Position numbers and translations under genes: made by a program. DNA of 10,419 bases from an uncultured Collinsella sp. Lineage in GTDB: Bacteria; Actinomycetota; Coriobacteriia; Coriobacteriales; Coriobacteriaceae. How positions within the stretch are numbered: position 1 is the stretch's first letter; every line of letters begins with the position of its first letter. The DNA lies in the NCBI GenBank assembly GCA_958413765.1, contig CATYVH010000050.1, positions 1 through 10,419 of the forward strand, read 5' to 3'. The notes beneath the pieces are model-generated. The model searched no databases and was not told the DNA's origin. It saw only the letters and a program-made list of their open reading frames with translations. Below, one piece after another: positions 6,095 to 10,419 of the stretch.

Positions 6095-7126
6095 ATGCCG
6101 GACAACGGATCAATTCAAAAAAGAGACGCGTATGAGATGGCTCATGGGCGTCCTGTCCAGATAACCGAGCATACGACGGTAACCGAGCTGCAGCCCAGCC
6201 TGTCCGATGTCGTGTGCGCAAACAAAAAGCTGCAGATTGGCTTTATCGTTGCGCTCGTGGTGCTGGCGCTGCTGTCGGGCTTTGTAGCTCGTCCGCATTT
6301 TGCCGATACCAAGACTTGGGACTCCACCATCGAGGTCATCGATCAAAAGAAAGGTAACGTACTGGCGCTCACGACCTCGTGCGTGGCGCTATCTGCGGGC
6401 ATTACCGCGCTGCCGGGTGATACGGGAACGCCGGTTGCCGAGCAGCTCGCGCAGCTTTCAGGCAACTTGGGCATCGTGCTTGCCGTGCTCTATCTCGAGA
6501 AATATCTGCTGACTATTTTGTGGTCGGTTGGCCTAGGCATCTTAATCCCGTTTGCGTTGGTGCTCTTTGCGGTGTCGCTTGGCATTCATGGGCGCTGGAG
6601 CACGAGCGCCGTCCTGCGCCGCGTGGCGACTCGCGTGCTGGTGGTTGCCGTGATCGGCATGGCGCTTGTGCCCGCGAGCGTATGGGTGTCGCAGAAGGTC
6701 GATGAAACGTATCGCGTAAGTATTGAGCAAGCTGAGCAAAAGGCTGCGGACGCTGCGGAAAAGACCGATACCACGGACAAGTCAGGCGAGACCAGCTCAA
6801 AATCGAACAAGAAAAAGTCCGAGACCACGGAGTCCAAAAACGTGCTCGAGCAGTTGACTGACGGGGCCTCGAGCCTGGTCACGTCGGTGACCAGCGGTGC
6901 CAAGCAGATGACCGATGAGATTGTGCAACAGGTGACCGACCTCATCGAAGGCGTCATCGTGATGATCGTGACCTCGTGTGTGATTCCTCTACTGGTGCTC
7001 GTGGCGTTCCTATGGCTAGGACACGTGCTGCTGGGGATCGATATCTCTGGCCCGGCGAACTATTTGACGGGCCGTTTTCTGAGCGCTCCGTCCAAACATG
7101 CCAAGAAGAGCGGGCAGTCTGAGTAG
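6095..7126 (+). CDS. Predicted multi-pass membrane protein of unknown function
   Basis: I cannot assign a function to this 343-residue protein. It has a soluble N-terminus (1-45) and a hydrophobic segment at about 46-64. A polar loop precedes a region (about 89-132) containing TTSCVALSAGITALPGDTGT and AEQLAQLSGNLGIVLA. That region looks like the most constrained part and may be re-entrant or amphipathic. Hydrophobic segments follow at about 124-163 (one or two), 179-198 and 287-311. Between the last two lies a long soluble stretch: a charged, coiled-coil-prone and Lys/Ser/Thr-rich section (205-248), then a helical section (249-285). The start is well supported by GAGGAGGT at 6081-6088, 6 nt upstream. 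It is monocistronic, bounded by terminators on both sides, and sits between lacF and lacA, so a role in lactose use is not implied. The Thr/Ser/Lys-rich region suggests fast divergence there. No signal peptidase or lipobox motif is seen. Confidence 0.85.
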   Translation: MPDNGSIQKRDAYEMAHGRPVQITEHTTVTELQPSLSDVVCANKKLQIGFIVALVVLALLSGFVARPHFADTKTWDSTIEVIDQKKGNVLALTTSCVALSAGITALPGDTGTPVAEQLAQLSGNLGIVLAVLYLEKYLLTILWSVGLGILIPFALVLFAVSLGIHGRWSTSAVLRRVATRVLVVAVIGMALVPASVWVSQKVDETYRVSIEQAEQKAADAAEKTDTTDKSGETSSKSNKKKSETTESKNVLEQLTDGASSLVTSVTSGAKQMTDEIVQQVTDLIEGVIVMIVTSCVIPLLVLVAFLWLGHVLLGIDISGPANYLTGRFLSAPSKHAKKSGQSE

Positions 7127-7160
7127 GCGGCAAAGCGATCTTTGGAAGATCAACCGTAAG

Positions 7161-7199
7161 AAGGGCGGCCGAGACACGTTCTCGGCCGCCCTTTTGTTT
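7161..7199 (+). terminator. Rho-independent terminator after the membrane protein gene
   Basis: A 12-bp perfect stem (GGGCGGCCGAGA at 7163-7174, TCTCGGCCGCCC at 7180-7191), extended by A-T pairs, has a 5-nt loop and is followed by TTTTGTTTG. It starts 34 nt after the stop codon at 7126. Confidence 0.95.
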
Positions 7200-7253
7200 G
7201 CTGAACACATGGTCGCTACGTCTGCGCCGGGCTCAAACGGTCGCCAATCATCC

Positions 7254-7283
7254 GTGAACGGTATTTGTTCAAAAAAGAACAAA
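7254..7283 (+). promoter_or_regulatory. GTGAACGGT box and TTTGTTC dyad upstream of lacA
   Basis: GTGAACGGT (7254-7262) is followed by the 20-bp dyad TTTGTTC-AAAAAA-GAACAAA (7264-7283). The two GAAC half-sites begin 21 bp apart (7256, 7277), the same spacing as the two ACCGTTCA copies before lacF. This is likely a binding site of the same regulator. The region 7200-7433 holds no gene. Confidence 0.55.
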
Positions 7284-7310
7284 GATAAACAAATAATGGT
7301 TGCAGTCGCT

Positions 7311-7348
7311 GTTCGAATGTGTTCAAATAAACATGAACAGTGAAGAAC
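7311..7348. promoter_or_regulatory. Symmetric four-half-site dyad upstream of lacA
   Basis: The order is GTTC (7311), GTTC (7321), GAAC (7335), GAAC (7345), with gaps of 6, 10 and 6 nt, so both pairs share one centre at 7329.5. The left pair TGTTCGAATGTGTTCA resembles TGTTCGATATTGTTCG upstream of lacF. It lies 86 bp before the lacA start. A possible -35 TTGCAG at 7300-7305 would put the promoter across the dyad, which fits repression, but no good -10 is visible. Confidence 0.6.
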
Positions 7349-7433
7349 CGCACATTCAGATGCCCGGACCTGAACGCGATTCAACACTTCCAAACAGAAA
7401 CTACGCACCTGCGTATCTCTCAAGGAGGATGTC

Positions 7434-7862
7434 ATGAGGGTTGTAATCGCTTCCGATGCCGACGGTATGTCGATGAAGGAGTCCATCAAGGAGATGCTCA
7501 TCGCCGACGGTCACGAGGTCGTCGACTATTCCGAGACCCCTGCCGCGGACTTTGTCGATTCCGCGACCGCCGTTGCCAAGGACCTGCTGGAGCACAAGGA
7601 TTCCCAGGGCTTCGCATTCGATAAGTACGGCGTCGGCTCCTATATGGCCGCCGTCAAGATCAAGGGCATGGTCGTCGCCAACATTTCCGACGAGCGTTCC
7701 GCTTACATGACCCGCGAGCACAACGGTTCGCGCATGGTCACCATGGGCCCGGGCGTTGTGGGCACCGAGGTCGCCAAGAAGATCGCCCGCGAGTTCCTGC
7801 GCGCTCAGTACGCCGGCGGCCGTCACCAGATCCGTGTCGACATGCTCAACAAGATGGCCTAA
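7434..7862 (+). CDS. lacA: Galactose-6-phosphate isomerase subunit LacA
   Basis: LacA forms with LacB the heteromeric isomerase that converts D-galactose-6-phosphate to D-tagatose-6-phosphate in the cytoplasm. The 142 residues equal the usual LacA size. The protein belongs to the RpiB/LacAB fold family. Recognisable stretches are IASDADGMSMKE (5-16), FVDSATAVAKD (40-50), YGVGSYMAAVKIKGM (65-79), ISDERSAYMTREHN (84-97) and the C-terminal GGRHQIRVDMLNKM (128-141), which closely follow LacA proteins of Gram-positive bacteria. As in other LacA chains, the CGTGIG cysteine motif of LacB is absent (here DKYGVGS). A strong AAGGAGG at 7422-7428 precedes the ATG. It is the first gene of the rightward lacAB-lacX-lacC unit, preceded by a rich operator region; lacB follows after 63 nt. 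Confidence 0.95.
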   Translation: MRVVIASDADGMSMKESIKEMLIADGHEVVDYSETPAADFVDSATAVAKDLLEHKDSQGFAFDKYGVGSYMAAVKIKGMVVANISDERSAYMTREHNGSRMVTMGPGVVGTEVAKKIAREFLRAQYAGGRHQIRVDMLNKMA

Positions 7863-7925
7863 CGAGAGCCACCGAGAACTCGAACTTCTACCTCAACTTG
7901 TGAATTCAGACGAAAGGACGTTCTG

Positions 7926-8450
7926 ATGAAGAAGACCATCGCAATCGGTTGCGACCATATCGTTACGGACGAGAAGATCTATCTGGCCGACCGCCTGGAG
8001 CAGGCTGGCTACAAGGTGCTCGACTGTGGCACCTACAGCCACACCCGTACGCACTATCCCATCTACGGTAAGGCCGTGGGCGAGGCTGTCGCCAGCGGCA
8101 AGGCCGACTTTGGCGTGGCCCTGTGCGGCACCGGCATCGGCATCACCAACGCCGTCAACAAGGTTCCCGGCGCCCGCTGCGCCCTGGTTCGCGACATGAC
8201 CTCTGCCCTGTATGCCCGTCGCGAGCTCAACGCCAACATCGTGGGCTTTGGCGGCAAGATCACCGGCGAGTTCCTGATGGCCGATATCATGCTTGCCTTC
8301 CTGGAGGAGCCCTACGAGAAGACCCCCGAGCACGATGCCCTGATCGCCAAGATCGATGCCTGCAATAAGGCCGACGCCGAGGCTCAGGCTGACCCGCACT
8401 TCTTTGACGAGTTCCTCGAGAAGTGGGACCGCGGCGAATACCATGACTAG
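7926..8450 (+). CDS. lacB: Galactose-6-phosphate isomerase subunit LacB
   Basis: LacB is the partner of LacA in isomerising galactose-6-phosphate to tagatose-6-phosphate. The 174 residues match LacB (about 171). Family signatures are GCDHIVTDEK (8-17), with Asp10 and His11 of the phosphosugar site, THYPIYGKAV (42-51), and ALCGTGIGITNAVNK (65-79), with Cys67 as the expected catalytic cysteine of the RpiB family. ALVRDMTSALYARRELNANIVGFGG (86-110), in part, is also family-typical. The start has AAAGGA at 7913-7918, 7 nt upstream. It lies in an operon with lacA. Downstream, a hairpin with a short T-run (8483-8519) separates it from the broken lacX gene. The LacA/LacB pairing makes an RpiB ribose-phosphate isomerase assignment unlikely. 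Confidence 0.96.
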   Translation: MKKTIAIGCDHIVTDEKIYLADRLEQAGYKVLDCGTYSHTRTHYPIYGKAVGEAVASGKADFGVALCGTGIGITNAVNKVPGARCALVRDMTSALYARRELNANIVGFGGKITGEFLMADIMLAFLEEPYEKTPEHDALIAKIDACNKADAEAQADPHFFDEFLEKWDRGEYHD

Positions 8451-8482
8451 CGGGTATCCGGCGTAATTTACTAGTCCGTTGA

Positions 8483-8519
8483 CGGCTCGCGTTTCTGTGA
8501 GGGGGCGCGGGCCGGTTTT
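8483..8519 (+). terminator. Hairpin with T-run between lacB and lacX
   Basis: A 9-bp stem with one G-T pair (CGGCTCGCG at 8483-8491, CGCGGGCCG at 8506-8514) and a 14-nt loop is followed by GTTTTC. It begins 32 nt after the lacB stop. It could be a partial terminator lowering lacX/lacC expression relative to lacAB. A second small inverted repeat, CAGCCC/GGGCTG, is at 8524-8547. Confidence 0.5.
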
Positions 8520-8569
8520 CTGTCAGCCCTATTGACTTGGCGGGCTGTCGTAAGAAAGGGAAGGCTCCT

Positions 8570-9451
8570 ATGGAGTTTGTTCTTGATAACGGTTCTGTTC
8601 GCGTGGCACTGAGCACGGCTGGAGGATCGTTCACTTCGATTAAAGCCAACGGTCGCGAGTACCTGTGGCAGGGCGATCCTTCGGTCTGGTCGGGCCAGGC
8701 ACCCATTTGCTTTCCGATTTGCGGCGGCCTTCGTGACGGCCGCGCGATGACCATGGGCGGCCGCGAGGTCAAGCTTGCCCGCCACGGCTTTGCCCGCAAG
8801 CAGGAGTGGAAGCTCGAGGAGCAGGGCGATAACATGGTTGCGCTGAGCCTGAGCTCTGCCGACCATGCCGAGTTGCTCGAGCAGTACCCGTATCCGTTTA
8901 AGATCGTTGCTCGTTACGCGATCGATTCGGAAAAGGTGGCCGTGTCGTACGAGGTGACCAATGAGGGTACCGAGGACATGCCGTTCTTTGTGGGCGGTCA
9001 CCCCGGCTTTACGTGCCCGCTCGACGAGGGCGAGTCCTATGACGATTACGAGCTCCGTTTTGAGCAGCGTGAGGCCGCCTAGCTCTGTACTGCCGTTCCC
9101 TCGACGGGCCTGATTGATGTCGAGCATCGCAGCAAAAACCCGATGGTCGGCCACGACCTGCCGCTGACCCACGAACTCTTTGACTTTGCCGAGACCATCT
9201 TCGACGTGCTCGACAGCCGCGTGGTTACGCTGACCAAGAAAACCGAGGACAAGGGCGTGCGCCTGACGTTCCCCGATATGCCATACCTGATTGTGTGGAG
9301 CAAGCCCGAGGGCGACTTTGTGGCCGTGGAACCGTGGGGCGGCCTGTCCACCTGCTCTGACGAGGACGATGTTCTGGAGCATAAGCGCGGCTGCCTGGTT
9401 GCCAAGCCGGGGGAGACCGTCACCCGTGGCTTTGAGATCGAGATCCTTTAA
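8570..9451 (+). pseudogene. lacX: LacX-type aldose 1-epimerase gene interrupted by in-frame TAG
   Basis: One reading frame of 293 codons encodes a protein like the LacX branch of galactose mutarotases, whose usual length is about 290-300. The frame contains a TAG at codon 171 (9080-9082). Coding continues directly after it in the same frame with no base gain or loss, through to the TAA at 9449-9451. Before the stop are RHGFARK (His72) and GGHPGF (His144, the expected catalytic acid). After it are DMPYLIVWSKP and VAVEPWGG, whose Glu254 is the expected catalytic base. The 170-residue product would therefore lack the base and be inactive. The ATG at 8570 is preferred over the upstream TTG at 8537 because AAGGGAAGG (8556-8564) precedes it. 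A restart at ATG 9143 would give a 102-residue C-terminal piece without a clear RBS. Alternatives are a sequencing error or amber read-through. The gene lies between lacB and lacC, as in classical lac operons where lacX accompanies the pathway. Confidence 0.85.
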
Positions 9452-9507
9452 CGAGTTATCGTATGTTTGGGGTCGCGCGTTTGGCGCCCCGGAAACAGGA
9501 GTTCAAT

Positions 9508-10419
9508 ATGATTCTGACCGTTACCATGAACCCGTCGATCGATACGCGCTATCAGCTCGACAAGCTGATCATCGACGACGTGAACCGCGTGACGCCCGAA
9601 AAGACCGCTGGCGGCAAGGGCCTCAACGTGAGCCGCGTGTTGCTGCAGCTGGGTGACGACGTGCTCGCGACCGGCCTGCTTGGCGGTCACATGGGTGCCT
9701 ATATGGCCGAGCTCATGGATGCCGATGGCGTCAAGAATGACTTTGTGCCCATTGCCGGTGAGACGCGCATTTGCCTGAATATCCTGCACGAGGGTAATCA
9801 GACCGAGCTGCTGGAGAGCGGTCCGCAGATTGCGCCTGCCGAGCTCGAGGCCTTTACGGCCAAGTTCGCCGAGCTTGCAGCGAAGGCGGACGTCGTGACG
9901 CTTTCGGGCTCGCTGCCGCGTGGCGTCGATGCTGGCTACTATGCCGAGCTCGTCAAGATTGCCGAGGAGGCGGGCGCCAAGGTGCTGCTCGACACTTCGG
10001 GCGCATCGCTGGAGGCCGCGCTGGAGTCCGACGCTAAGCCTGAGCTCGTAAAGCCCAACCTGACCGAGATTAACGGTCTGCTGGGTACGTCCTTTACGAC
10101 CGATGATGTCGATGCCCTGCGCGAGGCGCTTGCCGCCGATGGCCGCTTTGCCGGTATCCCCTGGGTTGTCGTTTCGATGGGCGCTGCCGGTTCGGTGGGC
10201 TTCCATGAGGGTCGCGCGTTCCGCGCCAAGACGCCCGCGATTGCGGCTGTGAACGCGACGGGTTCCGGCGACTCGACCATCGCCGGCTTTGCGCATGCCA
10301 TTGCTGCTGGTGCCGACGATGTCACGGTGCTCAAGACCGCCAATACCTGCGGCAAGCTCAACGCCATGGATCCCAAGACCGGCCACCTGGTCATGGACCG
10401 CTGGGACGAGATCTACAAC
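9508..10419 (+). CDS. lacC: Tagatose-6-phosphate kinase, 3' end cut by the window
   Basis: LacC phosphorylates D-tagatose-6-phosphate with ATP to tagatose-1,6-bisphosphate. The open frame runs 304 codons to the last base with no stop; the family is about 310 residues, so only the extreme C-terminus is missing. It is a PfkB/ribokinase-family sugar kinase. It begins MILTVTMNPSID (1-12), then NRVTPEKTAGGKGLNVSRVL (26-45), which carries the substrate-binding Gly-Gly-Lys-Gly. LSGSLPRGV lies at 132-140, VKPNLTEI at 181-188, and the ATP/anion-hole signature NATGSGDS at 249-256 has Asp255 as the catalytic base. FruK (1-phosphofructokinase) is the closest alternative. The NPSID start and the lacAB context favour LacC. 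CAGGAG at 9496-9501 sits 6 nt before the ATG. It follows the lacX frame by 56 nt and should be co-transcribed with it. Confidence 0.93.
   Translation, partial: MILTVTMNPSIDTRYQLDKLIIDDVNRVTPEKTAGGKGLNVSRVLLQLGDDVLATGLLGGHMGAYMAELMDADGVKNDFVPIAGETRICLNILHEGNQTELLESGPQIAPAELEAFTAKFAELAAKADVVTLSGSLPRGVDAGYYAELVKIAEEAGAKVLLDTSGASLEAALESDAKPELVKPNLTEINGLLGTSFTTDDVDALREALAADGRFAGIPWVVVSMGAAGSVGFHEGRAFRAKTPAIAAVNATGSGDSTIAGFAHAIAAGADDVTVLKTANTCGKLNAMDPKTGHLVMDRWDEIYN

Noticed and set aside
8537..8569. Upstream TTG start for lacX
   Set aside because: The ATG at 8570 has AAGGGAAGG at the right distance, and the added 11 residues do not resemble the family N-terminus.
9080..9082. TAG read as pyrrolysine
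   Set aside because: The protein family has no known pyrrolysine use, the site is not catalytic, and nothing in the window suggests the pyl machinery. Mutation or sequencing error is simpler.
9508..10419. 1-phosphofructokinase (fruK) instead of lacC
   Set aside because: It is the same PfkB family, but the N-terminus (MNPSID, then TAGGKGLN) and the lacAB-lacX context fit tagatose-6-phosphate kinase better.

Overview
The window looks like a high-GC actinobacterial chromosome segment, most likely from a gut Coriobacteriia member such as Collinsella. That guess rests on base composition and on gene content I recognise, not on a search. It holds a nearly complete lactose / tagatose-6-phosphate locus. 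Lactose enters through a lactose-type PTS (EIICB lacE, EIIA lacF) as lactose-6-phosphate and is cut by 6-phospho-beta-galactosidase (lacG). Galactose-6-phosphate is isomerised by LacA/LacB and phosphorylated by LacC. The last enzyme, tagatose-bisphosphate aldolase (LacD), is not seen and may lie past the right edge, where lacC itself is cut by the window end.

Layout. 1-67: nothing recognised. 68-354: four regularly spaced palindromic repeat units. 381-429: terminator of the leftward operon. 484-3765, minus strand: lacE then lacG, separated by a strong hairpin. 3766-4121: divergent regulatory region with two mirrored LacI-type operators. 4122-5126, plus: LacI-family regulator. 5127-5340: regulatory region rich in GTTC half-sites. 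5341-5679, plus: lacF and its terminator. 5741-6094: no gene, but an 18-bp inverted repeat around an orphan terminator. 6095-7126, plus: unrecognised membrane protein and a strong terminator. 7200-7433: regulatory region with a symmetric four-half-site dyad. 7434-10419, plus: lacA, lacB, a hairpin, a lacX-type aldose epimerase gene broken by an in-frame TAG, and partial lacC.

The parts of one PTS are split over three transcription units. Their control regions share an 8-bp box (TGAACGGT) and clustered GTTC/GAAC half-sites. I infer two layers of control: the local LacI-type repressor at the lacE/lacI promoters, and a second regulator (possibly a DeoR-type LacR encoded outside the window) acting on all three units. 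The main oddities are the amber codon in lacX, the operator architecture, the tandem palindromes at the left edge and the inverted repeat with an orphan terminator. I see no convincing sign of a wholly new system; the catabolic genes belong to a known pathway.
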